DNA of 47,151 nt from Gammaproteobacteria bacterium (GTDB lineage Bacteria > Pseudomonadota > Gammaproteobacteria > Arenicellales > Poriferihabitantaceae), in the NCBI GenBank assembly GCA_026708585.1, contig JAPOUQ010000046.1, positions 1-47,151 of the forward strand, written 5' to 3'. Shown piece by piece: positions 7,204-16,430 of this stretch. The notes under the pieces were generated by a model. It searched no databases, had not been told where the DNA came from, and saw nothing but the letters and a program-made list of their open reading frames with translations. Position 1 is the first letter of the stretch. Each line of letters starts with the position of its first letter. The position numbers were made by a program, and so were the translations under genes.

Positions 7204-9153
7204 GTGACAGATCAAGATCATAGTCAATCCGTTAAATTAACTTTCAGGGCGTTTGAGGATGGTGATTACAAGTGGGATAATCTACAAGAGGCAATCTTTA
7301 GCGCTGATCATTCTCACAAATGTCCTACATATATCCACCGCACACCACCCTGTCAGGGTAGCTGCCCTTCGGGTGAAGATGTTCGGGGATGGTTGCAGAT
7401 CGTAAAGGGTATTGAAAAGCCACCGCAAGATCTAACCTGGCAAGAATATGCATTTCGTCGCAGTACAGATGCCAATCCCTTTCCATCAATGATGGGACGA
7501 GTTTGTCCAGCACCTTGTGAGTCGGGTTGCAATCGCAATCAGGTTGATGACTTTGTCGGGATTAATGCGGTAGAGCAATTCATTGGTGACACTGCATATG
7601 ATCAAAAATTTGTGTTTCATGCTCCCGAACTTGGCAGTTCCCGGGTAGCTATCGTGGGTGGAGGACCAGCCGGTTTGGCAGCGGCCTACCAGTTGCGCAG
7701 AAGAGGTCATGGTTCGACGATTTATGATGACCATTCAGAATTGGGGGGCATGATGCGTTATGGCATTCCCGGATACAGAACCCCACGTGATTATCTTGAT
7801 CACGAAATACAACGAATTTTGGATATGGGCGGTATCGAAGTGATGACAGGTGTCCGGATTGGCCGTGATATGTCCATCGAGCATCTGGAGAAAAATTATG
7901 ATGCTGTGTTATGGAGTATTGGTTGTCAAAGTGGACGATCTTTGCCTATTCCAGGTTCAGAAGCACCGAATTGTGTCAGCGGTGTGGAGTTTCTTGAGGC
8001 TTTCAACAAAGGTGTGCTTCAGGTGAGTGCTGACCGAGTAATTTGTGTTGGCGGCGGTGATACCTCTATTGATGTCGTATCTGTCGCTAGACGTCTTGGT
8101 AAGATTAGCAATTTGAATAAATCTTTACGTGTTGAGAAGGTAATTGGAGGGTATGTTGCCCATGATTCAGCTTTTGCAGCCATGCGTGAAGGTGCGGAGG
8201 TAACTCTGACCTCGCTGTTTCCTCGATCTGAGATGACAGCGACCGATCATGAAGTTGAAGATGCATTGCATGAAGGAGTTGATATCCGCTATGGCGTGAT
8301 GCCCATTGAGGTGATACATGACAATAAAGGTCGTGCCCGTGCACTCAAGTTGGCAGAATGCACGATTGATTCTAATGGCCGCCCACAACCCATTGATGAC
8401 ACAGAAATAGAGATTAAATGTGACCTGATTGTCTCTGCGATCGGACAGGCTGGTAATCTTGTGGGTTTAGAGGCACTCGATAATGGTCGAGGTCTAATTG
8501 ATGCCGATTCGTTCTACCGAATGAAGGAACGCCCAGGTCATTTTGTGGCGGGCGATATTATCCGTCCGCATCTCCTGACAACTGCAATTGGTCAGGCCTC
8601 TATCGTAGCCAACTCAATTGACCATTTCCTTAAGGGAGCTGAACCAGGCAAACGCCCAAAAGTCGACGTGCACCATTTCGACCTACTTGAAAAGTTGCGT
8701 GAAAACAGTCTGGAACCGGCAGATTACGATTCTAGTCAGGATTGGGGGACATGTGATGCCAATTTTGCAGTTCATAATTATGAGGATCGGAGTACCCATG
8801 AGATTATCTCATCTGACCAGTTATTCCTAGGTCATTTCGGTTACGAGTCACGAAATCTGAGACAGTCTCATGGGCCGGATAAAGATCATGTGCTCAGTCA
8901 TTTTGAAGAACGACATCAAGGACTCTCAGCCGAGTCCGCACAGAAGGAAGCGGGTCGATGCATGAGTTGTGGTATGTGTTTTGAATGCGATAATTGTGTG
9001 ATTTACTGCCCACAGGATGCGGTATTTCGAGTGAGTAAGGACAAGTCAACCATGGGCCGTTATGTCGATACAGATTATGATCGATGTATCGGTTGTCATA
9101 TCTGCGCAGATGTCTGTCCAACCGGCTATATCGATATGGGTATGGGGGAGTAA
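7204..9153 (+). CDS. dsrL: iron-sulfur flavoprotein NAD(P)H oxidoreductase DsrL
   Basis: Cytoplasmic GltD-like oxidoreductase that works with reverse DsrAB and passes electrons to NAD(P)+. It has 649 residues from a GTG at 7204 preceded by GAGGAA. The N-terminal Fe-S region has CQGSCPSGEDVRGW and VCPAPCESGC. A first dinucleotide fold follows (VAIVGGGPAGLAAAYQL) with GGMMRYGIPGYR. A second is VICVGGGDTSIDVVSVARR, and the FAD-closing segment is HFVAGDI. The C-terminus has two 4Fe-4S motifs, CMSCGMCFECDNC and CIGCHICADVC. This is the full domain set. dsrL is characteristic of sulfur oxidisers. Confidence 0.96.
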   Translation: MTDQDHSQSVKLTFRAFEDGDYKWDNLQEAIFSADHSHKCPTYIHRTPPCQGSCPSGEDVRGWLQIVKGIEKPPQDLTWQEYAFRRSTDANPFPSMMGRVCPAPCESGCNRNQVDDFVGINAVEQFIGDTAYDQKFVFHAPELGSSRVAIVGGGPAGLAAAYQLRRRGHGSTIYDDHSELGGMMRYGIPGYRTPRDYLDHEIQRILDMGGIEVMTGVRIGRDMSIEHLEKNYDAVLWSIGCQSGRSLPIPGSEAPNCVSGVEFLEAFNKGVLQVSADRVICVGGGDTSIDVVSVARRLGKISNLNKSLRVEKVIGGYVAHDSAFAAMREGAEVTLTSLFPRSEMTATDHEVEDALHEGVDIRYGVMPIEVIHDNKGRARALKLAECTIDSNGRPQPIDDTEIEIKCDLIVSAIGQAGNLVGLEALDNGRGLIDADSFYRMKERPGHFVAGDIIRPHLLTTAIGQASIVANSIDHFLKGAEPGKRPKVDVHHFDLLEKLRENSLEPADYDSSQDWGTCDANFAVHNYEDRSTHEIISSDQLFLGHFGYESRNLRQSHGPDKDHVLSHFEERHQGLSAESAQKEAGRCMSCGMCFECDNCVIYCPQDAVFRVSKDKSTMGRYVDTDYDRCIGCHICADVCPTGYIDMGMGE

Positions 9154-9156
9154 GGA

Positions 9157-9588
9157 GTGCTACTACGTGGGCTGGCTTGCCTATTCATGGTTTTTTTGAT
9201 CAGTGTGTCTTCGGCTGACTGGTTAGACATCCCGCGTGGCAAGGGTGAACAATGCATTGAACCTACGGAAATCATGCGTAAACAGCATATGCAGTTTCTT
9301 TTTCATGACCGCGATTTGACCATGCGAGAAGGAGATCGCTCTATTCGTCACAGCCTTGTAGATTGTGTTGAGTGTCATACCCAAGTCAATCAACAACAAA
9401 AAGCGATACCAATCAATGCATCGGGGCAATTTTGTGCAGTCTGTCACGAGGCAGTAAGTGTCAAAATTGACTGCTTTTCCTGTCATGCAAATATTCCAGA
9501 CAGTTCTTCTGGATATTCTGGCTTCATGAATTCCGGATTGCCAGAGTCAGCACGTGTACTGATGAAGAAATGGGCCTTTGTACCATGA
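9157..9588 (+). CDS. dsrJ: periplasmic triheme cytochrome c DsrJ
   Basis: Triheme c-type cytochrome of the DsrMKJOP complex. It has 143 residues from a GTG at 9157, with GGGGGAG at 9144-9150 as ribosome-binding site inside the end of dsrL. A signal or anchor sequence is at residues 3-19 (LRGLACLFMVFLISVSS). Three CxxCH heme motifs occur at residues 70-74, 93-97 and 106-110. Cys33 in the EQCIEP motif fits the conserved cysteine reported as an unusual heme ligand in DsrJ. Its last bases overlap the dsrO start. Confidence 0.95.
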   Translation: MLLRGLACLFMVFLISVSSADWLDIPRGKGEQCIEPTEIMRKQHMQFLFHDRDLTMREGDRSIRHSLVDCVECHTQVNQQQKAIPINASGQFCAVCHEAVSVKIDCFSCHANIPDSSSGYSGFMNSGLPESARVLMKKWAFVP

Positions 9589-10331
9589 GTGGTTCTTCAG
9601 AAAACCTTGGATCTGTGGATCTGAAACGACGCAAATTCATGGTAACGATGGTAGCCTCAATGGCCGGTGCAGGGTTTAATTTGGTTGAACTTGCTATGGC
9701 AAAAACCTCATTGGAAGCAGAATCAAAACTGGTCCGTTGGGGTTTGTTGATCGATACAGAAAAATGCGGTGTTGGTTGTAATGCATGTGTATCTGCCTGC
9801 AATACCGAGCACAATCTTGAGGATCATGGCCGGCCCGAAACAGATGCGCAATGGATCCGAAAACTGGATTTGGTTGATGAACAGACTTCTCATGTTCATT
9901 CATTGCCAATGCTCTGCCAGCACTGTGAACACCCCCCTTGTGTAGATGTGTGCCCTACGGGCGCATCATTCCGGCGTGATGACGGGATTGTGTTGGTTGA
10001 TAAACACACATGTATCGGGTGTCGTTATTGCATGATTGCCTGTCCTTACAAGGCGAGGTCATTTATACATGAAAATCTGACCAATCAAAGATCATGGTCC
10101 CCCCGTGGTAAGGGTGTAGTCGAGAGTTGCACCTTTTGTACACACCGGGTCGATACAGGTCGAATTCCTGCTTGTGTTGAGGCATGTCATGCCGAAGGCG
10201 GAGGTGCAATGACTTTCGGCGATATGGTAAACCCAGAGAGCGAAATTTCTCACAGACTAAAGAGTGAACCATCCCGTCAGATTCGTGAAGACCTGAAATT
10301 AAATACTGGAGTTCGATACCAGAACGTATAA
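9585..10331 (+). CDS. dsrO: periplasmic ferredoxin-like subunit DsrO
   Basis: Iron-sulfur subunit of DsrMKJOP exported by the Tat pathway. I place the start at the ATG at 9585, which overlaps the dsrJ stop as ATGA (248 residues). An in-frame ATG at 9570 would add five residues. A twin-arginine signal is seen (LKRRKFMVTMVASMAGAG). It is followed by four ferredoxin-type cysteine groups: CGVGCNACVSAC, CQHCEHPPCVDVC, CIGCRYCMIAC and CTFCTHRVD with the later CVEAC. The layout matches HybA/NrfC-like proteins. It should dock to the NrfD-like DsrP encoded next. Confidence 0.95.
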   Translation: MSGSSENLGSVDLKRRKFMVTMVASMAGAGFNLVELAMAKTSLEAESKLVRWGLLIDTEKCGVGCNACVSACNTEHNLEDHGRPETDAQWIRKLDLVDEQTSHVHSLPMLCQHCEHPPCVDVCPTGASFRRDDGIVLVDKHTCIGCRYCMIACPYKARSFIHENLTNQRSWSPRGKGVVESCTFCTHRVDTGRIPACVEACHAEGGGAMTFGDMVNPESEISHRLKSEPSRQIREDLKLNTGVRYQNV

Positions 10332-10335
10332 CGTT

Positions 10336-11532
10336 ATGAGTCAGCACTATCGCACTCTGACTGCCAACAGCTCATCTTATTTTGTACTAGTTTTGGCGTT
10401 GACGGCTCTTGCCCTGTTTGGTCTAGCCGCTGCGCATTATATGGAAAGCGAAGGGCATTGGATAACCGGTATGAATAATCAGATAGTGTGGGGGTTGCCA
10501 CATGTGTTTGCAATATCGCTCATTCTCTCCGCTTCGGGTGCATTAAATGTCGCCTCAATGGCTTCCCTGTTTGGAAAAACCGAATATTCAGCCTGGAGTC
10601 GCTTCTCTGGTTTGCTAGCAATCAGTTTATTAATGGGAGGTCTTTTAGTATTGGTTTTGGATCTCGGAAGGCCGGACCGTCTGATTGTTGCCATAACACA
10701 CTACAACTTCAAATCAATTTTTGCTTGGAACATTTTTTTATATACGGGATTTATTGTGTTGGTTGCAATCTACCTGTGGTTTCTATTCGAGCGCAAAATG
10801 AATCAATATGTAAAAGTCGCTGGACTGTTTGCATTTGGCTGGCGATTTATCCTGACCGCAGGAACTGGATCGATTTTTGGATTTATTGTTGCTAGACAGT
10901 TTTACCACTCTGCAATGATGATACCGTTATTTATTGTGTTATCGCTATCACTAGGGACCTCTGTATTCATATTGGTCACTCAGATCGTAGGGAGGTTATC
11001 TGGCTCATTCATGAAGCAAGAGATTTCATTTTCACTGCTGCGACTACTCGGGCTTTTACTTGCACTAGAGGGTTTTCTGATTTGTGCATTTTATTTGACA
11101 GGTCTGTACTCTGCTGCCCGTTACGATGTTGTGTTGTTTGTTCTGATCAATGGCGGTATCTACACCTTCTTATTTTGGGCAGGGCAAATTGTCATTGGTA
11201 CGGTAGTACCACTTGGACTGATTTTTTTGGCAAAAGCGCAACTAAACTCCAGTATCCGATTAGTGAGCGCCACAGTCTCGAAGATGATTGGTAGCTTTTG
11301 TTTGCTTTATGTCATGGTGATTGCAGGGCAAAGTTATCCTCAGTTAATGTTTCCAGGAAAACAGATCCGAAGTACATTCTTTGATGGTGTTGTTGTCCAC
11401 TATGCTCCGAGTTGGCCGGAATTGGCACTTGGTATGGGTGGAGTTGCCGTCGTTGGTATCATCATTCTGGTAGTGACTCGAGTTCTGCCATTTCTTCCTG
11501 TTGAGGAGCAGCGTGCACAATCCTCTCAATAG
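10336..11532 (+). CDS. dsrP: NrfD-like membrane subunit DsrP
   Basis: Integral membrane protein of the NrfD/PsrC family. It interacts with quinones and takes electrons with DsrO. The 398 residues contain about ten hydrophobic spans from residue 15 to near residue 385. Family-like features include VLDLGRPDR in the first third and FNFKSIFAWN-like text (YNFKSIFAWN), a signature region of NrfD proteins. It starts with ATG 4 nt after the dsrO stop. No Fe-S motifs are present, as expected. Confidence 0.95.
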   Translation: MSQHYRTLTANSSSYFVLVLALTALALFGLAAAHYMESEGHWITGMNNQIVWGLPHVFAISLILSASGALNVASMASLFGKTEYSAWSRFSGLLAISLLMGGLLVLVLDLGRPDRLIVAITHYNFKSIFAWNIFLYTGFIVLVAIYLWFLFERKMNQYVKVAGLFAFGWRFILTAGTGSIFGFIVARQFYHSAMMIPLFIVLSLSLGTSVFILVTQIVGRLSGSFMKQEISFSLLRLLGLLLALEGFLICAFYLTGLYSAARYDVVLFVLINGGIYTFLFWAGQIVIGTVVPLGLIFLAKAQLNSSIRLVSATVSKMIGSFCLLYVMVIAGQSYPQLMFPGKQIRSTFFDGVVVHYAPSWPELALGMGGVAVVGIIILVVTRVLPFLPVEEQRAQSSQ

Positions 11533-11566
11533 GTTGTTCAAAGATGGTGTTTTTTAAGCAACGACC

Positions 11567-12958
11567 ATGAAGGGGTTTTTGTTATCCGCAACACGTCGCT
11601 CTTCAGGAAAGACCTTGATTGCCATGGGCCTAAGTCGAGTACTTAAGAACAGAGGAGTAACTTTGGCGCCGTTCAAGAAAGGTCCGGATTATATCGATCC
11701 GATGTGGCTTGGGATTGCTGCTGGTAAATCATGTGTGAATCTGGATTTCAACAGTATGACCGAGCAGGAGATCGTGGAAAAATTTACACATCACTGCCGT
11801 GATCATGACATGGCACTTATCGAAGGGACAATGGGTCTGTTTGATGGTGTAAGTGCTTTGGGGTTAGATAGTAATGCAGCGTTAGCAAAACAGTTGAAGT
11901 TGCCGGTTGTACTGGTGGTCGATTGCAAAGGCATGACGCGAGGTATTGCACCGCTACTAATCGGATATCAGGCTTTCGATGCACAGTTAAACCTGGTTGG
12001 AGTGATTCTGAACAATGTTTCGGAGCGTCGGCATGAATCGAAACTTCGTTCTGCGATCAGGGACTATACAGAACTCCCGGTGGTCGGCGCTGTACCTCAT
12101 CAACCAGAAATGTCCATTGATGAGAGGCATATCGGTTTGTTAACGAGTGTTGAAGATCAAGGAGCTGAGCAATCGGTTGAAAAGATCGCTTCAGTTGTAG
12201 AGGCTACTCTAGATATCGATTTGCTTGTCGATCTTCTTGACCAGCACTGCTTTGACTTGATGCCTCACGAATACAAGGAACAGTTATCGTGTGTACAGGA
12301 ATTGCGCCTAGGTATCGCACGCGACCGGGCTTTTTCCTTTTATTATTGTGACGACATTGAAATGATGAAGAATTCTGGAATCGATATTCATTATTTCAGT
12401 CCCTTGGAAGATGGGGGTTTGCCGGAAGTAGATGCACTATTCATCGGTGGCGGGTTTCCAGAGTTTCACGCACGTCGATTGGCGTGTAATCAATCCATGC
12501 TTGATTCTGTTGCTGGTTTTTGTCGTTCGGGTCGTCCAGTTTATGCTGAATGTGGAGGACTAATGTATTTGGCTCGCAGTCTTGATTGGCAGGGTAATCG
12601 TCATCGTATGGCCGGATACATTCCTGCTGAAGTCCGAATGAATGAGCGACCGATTGGACGTGGTTATGTTGAGTTGACTCCCACAGAGAAACATCTTTGG
12701 CACCAGAGCTGGGAGTTTGCAGAGCGTCAATCGAACCCAGTTGTGCGAGCGCATGAATTTCACCATTCATCGATAGGGAATATTGAAGAGGATGTTGACT
12801 ATGCATGGGAAATTGTCCGTGGACATGGTCTAAATGGGGAGTATGATGGGTTTGTCCGTCAGGGTGTACTTGCGGGTTTTTCACATTTGCGTAATACGCA
12901 GGGCTATCCCTGGATTGAATATTTCACCCACTATATTGCCCGAAGTCATCCGGGCTGA
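11567..12958 (+). CDS. dsrN: siroheme amidase DsrN (CobB/CbiA family)
   Basis: Glutamine-dependent amidase related to cobyrinic acid a,c-diamide synthase. In Dsr systems it amidates siroheme to make the DsrAB cofactor siroheme amide. It has 463 residues. The ATP-binding P-loop region is near the N-terminus (ATRRSSGKTLIAMGL), followed by FKKGPDYIDPMW and EGTMGLFDGV. The C-terminal class I glutaminase-like part carries the nucleophile cysteine in YAECGGLMYL and a later HEFHHSS. The full length and both domains are kept. It begins 34 nt after dsrP. Confidence 0.95.
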   Translation: MKGFLLSATRRSSGKTLIAMGLSRVLKNRGVTLAPFKKGPDYIDPMWLGIAAGKSCVNLDFNSMTEQEIVEKFTHHCRDHDMALIEGTMGLFDGVSALGLDSNAALAKQLKLPVVLVVDCKGMTRGIAPLLIGYQAFDAQLNLVGVILNNVSERRHESKLRSAIRDYTELPVVGAVPHQPEMSIDERHIGLLTSVEDQGAEQSVEKIASVVEATLDIDLLVDLLDQHCFDLMPHEYKEQLSCVQELRLGIARDRAFSFYYCDDIEMMKNSGIDIHYFSPLEDGGLPEVDALFIGGGFPEFHARRLACNQSMLDSVAGFCRSGRPVYAECGGLMYLARSLDWQGNRHRMAGYIPAEVRMNERPIGRGYVELTPTEKHLWHQSWEFAERQSNPVVRAHEFHHSSIGNIEEDVDYAWEIVRGHGLNGEYDGFVRQGVLAGFSHLRNTQGYPWIEYFTHYIARSHPG

Positions 12959-12982
12959 ATACAATATATTGAGCTACATCAC

Positions 12983-13300
12983 ATGATTAGTATTTCAAAA
13001 ACAGCAGCTAAGCAAATTCGCTATTCGATGGAGGAAACCCAGTCAGAGGGTATGTTCTTGAGAATTGCTGCGAGACGTCTAGTTGATGGAACTCTTGATT
13101 ATGCAATGGGGTTCGATAGTGGTGATCATAACGACAGTTATAGCAATAGTAATGGCATTGATATTGTAGTTGCCCCAACTAGTACGGAATTGCTTGCAGG
13201 CGCAGAGTTGGACTATGTTGAAATGGAAGATGGGGAATATCATTTCATATTTATCAATCCGAACGACAGTGAACACATCAAGCCAAACCCAATCAAATAG
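12983..13300 (+). CDS. dsrR: IscA-fold protein DsrR
   Basis: A 105-residue protein of the HesB/IscA (A-type) fold (ISISKTAAKQIRYSMEET start). It has no cysteine at all, so it cannot be a normal iron-sulfur scaffold. This lack is typical of DsrR, which in Allochromatium is known to affect dsr expression after transcription. It lies 24 nt after dsrN and is the last gene that I can name as dsr. dsrS is not seen in the window. Confidence 0.93.
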   Translation: MISISKTAAKQIRYSMEETQSEGMFLRIAARRLVDGTLDYAMGFDSGDHNDSYSNSNGIDIVVAPTSTELLAGAELDYVEMEDGEYHFIFINPNDSEHIKPNPIK

Positions 13301-13351
13301 TTCAGTTGACTATGGTGTTCGTATGTTGATTGTGACTTTTTGATAGGTTTG

Positions 13352-14944
13352 ATGGGTTTAAACTCAGTCGATTCGAAACTAGGTGGGTCTTTCGAGCCCG
13401 AATGTCTAGTCACTCCACAAACGCGATGGTTTCGACTGGGATTTGGGTTGATCTGCCGAGAGGTTATGTTCCCACTTTTTGGTGCTATTTTTCTGCTTTG
13501 TGTTTGGTTTGTTCAAACTCTCTTGGTCAGATTCGATTTGCTAGGGTTCTCGATACCCGATTGGATTTATGCCGCAGGAGCAATGATTTTTATCATACGC
13601 AGCATGGTTATGATTCGAACCATTCTGATTCATCCGATTCGACAGGTATATGACTGGGTTACAGAAGTTAGCGGCGGTAATGTCGGTGCTCAGATCGCAG
13701 AACCCGGTAGCGGCGATTTTATAGATTTGATCGAACAAATTAATCATTTGAGCAAGCGAATGCTCGAGATGCAGCAGGGCTTGAAAGATCAGGTAAGTGA
13801 ACAAACTCGAAGATTGGAGCAAAAGACGCTGTCATTGGAATTGCTATATGAAGTTGTCAGTTCATCAACTCACTTTGATACGGTTGAGGAACTGTTCAGT
13901 CATTTCATGGACCGCTTCCGAGAAGTGTTCAAGGCGAAAGCCTCATTGATCAGAATTCTCGTTCAGGGACAGCTCGAACTGGTGCATAGTCATGGGTTGT
14001 GTGCAGATAGCCCGTATATAACTGGGATCGATAGTTTCAAAAATGGTATGCAGAATCACCGAGAGGTGAGTATTCAAAAAACTGAAGCTATTTACGATAA
14101 GTTCGCGAGTGCTAACCTTTTATCTTCAGGCAGTTCAAATTCCATATATAGCGTAAAGATCCCGATTCAGTATGTGGATACTTATCTCGGAACTTTACAG
14201 CTTTTTTTTGATGATGAGGAAGCAGTCAATCCAGAAAACCGAAGGCTATATTCAAGTATTGGGCAACATCTTGGAGTCATGGTTGAGCAATTTCGATTGG
14301 ACAATGAGTCCGAGCGTATGTATATGATCGAAGCCAGAGCACGTTTTGCTAATGAACTCCACGATTCACTAGCTCAGACACTTTCTGGTCTTCGTATTCA
14401 GGTGCGAGTATTAGATGAAACCCTGCATCAGGGTGACGAGCAGGTTACTTGGGAAGAGATGGAGAAACTGGAAGAACAGGTTGAGGAAGCAGTTCAGGAG
14501 TTGCGTTCTCTAATTGGACAGTTCCGCGCGCCTTACCAGTTGCAAGATATCCCTAGTTCAGTAGCTAAACTGATTGAGCGATGTGAACGAGATACAAACC
14601 TTTCGGTATTTTTTCAGAATGAGTGGCAAGATGATGAACTTCTCCCAGATATGAGAACAGAGGTTATTCGAATTATTCAAGAAGCACTGAATAATACAAA
14701 AAAGCATGCTAGAGCCAATAATGTAAGAGTGTTACTTAGAAATCGTGAAGGATTTTGTCGAATTGTAATTGAAGACGATGGGGTAGGGTACAATGAGCAA
14801 AAATTATCAAGCTCTGTGCAGTTAGGAGAGCATGTTGGATTACAGATTATGGCTGAACGAGCAGCCAAACTGAATGCAGAACTGAAATGCGAGACCGAGC
14901 CGGGAGAGGGAAGTCGAGTCATACTCGAATTTAATTACCCGTAG
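13352..14944 (+). CDS. NarX-type sensor histidine kinase with GAF-like domain
   Basis: Membrane sensor kinase of the HPK7 (NarX/DegS) class, about 530 residues from the ATG at 13352; a TTG at 13340 is an alternative. Two membrane spans at about residues 36-58 and 71-92 are joined by a very short loop. It therefore lacks the large periplasmic nitrate-binding domain of NarX. A HAMP-like and coiled-coil region follows (about 100-165), then a GAF-like domain (about 175-315). The HisKA_3 motif NELHDSLAQTLSGL has the phospho-acceptor His at about 337. The ATPase domain shows NTKKHARA and EDDGVGYN. It starts 51 nt after dsrR and probably belongs to the same transcript. Confidence 0.88.
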   Translation: MGLNSVDSKLGGSFEPECLVTPQTRWFRLGFGLICREVMFPLFGAIFLLCVWFVQTLLVRFDLLGFSIPDWIYAAGAMIFIIRSMVMIRTILIHPIRQVYDWVTEVSGGNVGAQIAEPGSGDFIDLIEQINHLSKRMLEMQQGLKDQVSEQTRRLEQKTLSLELLYEVVSSSTHFDTVEELFSHFMDRFREVFKAKASLIRILVQGQLELVHSHGLCADSPYITGIDSFKNGMQNHREVSIQKTEAIYDKFASANLLSSGSSNSIYSVKIPIQYVDTYLGTLQLFFDDEEAVNPENRRLYSSIGQHLGVMVEQFRLDNESERMYMIEARARFANELHDSLAQTLSGLRIQVRVLDETLHQGDEQVTWEEMEKLEEQVEEAVQELRSLIGQFRAPYQLQDIPSSVAKLIERCERDTNLSVFFQNEWQDDELLPDMRTEVIRIIQEALNNTKKHARANNVRVLLRNREGFCRIVIEDDGVGYNEQKLSSSVQLGEHVGLQIMAERAAKLNAELKCETEPGEGSRVILEFNYP

Positions 14945-14957
14945 CATTTGCGACAAG

Positions 14958-15602
14958 ATGAAAGCGGTATTGATTGATGATCATACGCTCTTCAGAGAGG
15001 GTCTGGAGGGATTGTTGAGGCGAAGAGGTGTTGAAGTCACTTCTTTTTCGAGTGGGGCTGATGGTATCGAATCGGTAAGTAGTGAGTGTCCTGATGTGGT
15101 CATGGTTGATCTTCGCATGCCGGAACTAGATGGAGTTCAAACGCTCAAGACTTTGCGAAAAAATCACACAGATTTACCAATCCTTATTTTGACAACAAGT
15201 GATGATACTTCCGATTTGACAGACTGTTTGCATCATCAGGCCAATGGTTATTTGTTAAAGGACATGGATCCTGATGAATTAGTTGCCGCTATGAAAAAGG
15301 TGATTTTGGGTGAGGTTGTAGTTGCGCCACAGTTAGCTGGAAAGCTGGCATCCATTATTCAGAAGAAAAAGGAAATGCCCGAAGATTCGGACTCGATTTT
15401 TGATTGTTTATCGCCTCGTGAGATGGAGATCCTGTGTCATTTGACAGAAGGTCAGAGTAATAAGCGTATTGCTCTTGATCTTGGAATATCAGACGGTACT
15501 GTAAAGTTACACGTTAAATCTATCCTGAAAAAACTAGGTCTGCATTCACGAGTAGAGGCAGCGGTGCTAGCAGTACGTGAGGGGCTGACATATAGACTTT
15601 GA
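14958..15602 (+). CDS. NarL-family response regulator
   Basis: Partner of the preceding kinase. It has 214 residues. The receiver domain has acidic Asp7 and Asp8, the phospho-acceptor Asp51 in VMVDLRMPELDG, and the conserved lysine in LLKDMDPDEL. The C-terminal LuxR-type helix-turn-helix (LSPREMEILCHLTEGQSNKRIA, with later VKLHVKSILKKLGLHSR) binds DNA. It starts 13 nt after the kinase gene. Placed directly after dsrR, it is a candidate regulator of the dsr genes. No target site is proven here. Confidence 0.9.
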   Translation: MKAVLIDDHTLFREGLEGLLRRRGVEVTSFSSGADGIESVSSECPDVVMVDLRMPELDGVQTLKTLRKNHTDLPILILTTSDDTSDLTDCLHHQANGYLLKDMDPDELVAAMKKVILGEVVVAPQLAGKLASIIQKKKEMPEDSDSIFDCLSPREMEILCHLTEGQSNKRIALDLGISDGTVKLHVKSILKKLGLHSRVEAAVLAVREGLTYRL

Positions 15603-15612
15603 AATTTGAACG

Positions 15613-16005
15613 ATGTTTGAAGACCCTCCTCATGAAAATAGCGAATCAGCAATTGAACTTGCAAGTGGTATTGCCTCATTCGAAGCTAAGAATTTTTCGC
15701 AGGCAATGCGGTTGCTTGGACCACTCGCCGAAAATGGTGTAGGAGAAGCGCAATATCGGTTAGCGGTCATGCATCAAAGAGGATTGGGAGTTGTTCGCAA
15801 TGAACTTATGGCATACCGGTGGATGAAGGCAGCTGCCCAGCAGGGCATAGCACTGGCTGAACACGGACTTGGTTGCATGTATCTTGACGGGGATTGTGTT
15901 ATTCAGGACATCAATACTGCGAAGACATGGTTAAGCAAGGCAGCAGACAATGGTTTAGAGGGGTCAAGAATGTTATTGGATATGATTACCAACGAGAACT
16001 TATGA
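15613..16005 (+). CDS. Sel1-repeat (TPR-like) protein
   Basis: A 130-residue protein with about two to three Sel1-like helical repeats: AQYRLAVMHQRGLGVVRN, AAAQQGIALAEHGLGCMYLDG and TAKTWLSKAADNGLEGS. Such repeats usually mediate protein-protein contacts. There is no signal peptide, so it is likely cytoplasmic. It begins 10 nt after the response regulator and probably closes the transcript that starts at dsrA or dsrR. The function is unknown. It might be an adaptor for the two-component system. Confidence 0.8.
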   Translation: MFEDPPHENSESAIELASGIASFEAKNFSQAMRLLGPLAENGVGEAQYRLAVMHQRGLGVVRNELMAYRWMKAAAQQGIALAEHGLGCMYLDGDCVIQDINTAKTWLSKAADNGLEGSRMLLDMITNENL

Positions 16006-16430
16006 TCTGTTGCTAGGCACTTATTTTGTATTGACTGTTTTGAATAGGTAAAGCCTATATGGTTAAATTAGGAAATTATATATATTGTACCCCATCGCTA
16101 ATTACAGCATCCCTCTTTGCGCAGTCGTTCCAGTTCCTCATGTCCCTGCAAGTCAATTCGTTTATGAATGACGCTTTATAACCATCTTTGTTAATCAGCA
16201 AGTAACCAGCTTATTCGCATAATCTTGTGTGATACTCAATTTGCTGTTCTGAATATTGATTAAATTGAGGCAATGGCAATCGGTGACCATTACGAGTTTC
16301 TGCATACTTAAGAATCCTGAATATCAATTTCATATAGCGGCACATTGCCTTCAATAATTTAATGTAAAAAACTGCATTTTAACGGAAAAAAAAACATTTA
16401 AAAAAAGTTTGACAATTTGCTTATAATGGG
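16006..16430. other. intergenic region before the transposase, with a gene remnant
   Basis: No complete gene. On the minus strand, 16076-16210 is open without a start codon and reads as a plausible protein C-terminus (AGYLLINKDGYKASFINEL and, further on, RDMRNWNDCAKRD) ending at a TAA at 16076-16078. I do not recognise the family. The end of the region is A/T-rich (16381-16410) and leads into TTGACA and TATAAT boxes only 7 nt apart, just before the transposase. I could not define a terminal inverted repeat of the insertion sequence by eye. Confidence 0.35.

Noticed and set aside
8105-8388. Minus-strand open frames inside dsrL
   Set aside because: Histidine-rich shadows of a long, clear gene with no start signals.
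13300-16005. dsrS after dsrR
   Set aside because: The genes after dsrR encode a kinase, a regulator and a Sel1 protein; none resembles DsrS.
16408-16427. TTGACA and TATAAT boxes before the transposase
   Set aside because: The spacer is only 7 bp, too short for a working sigma-70 promoter. The TATAAT may still be used with another upstream element.
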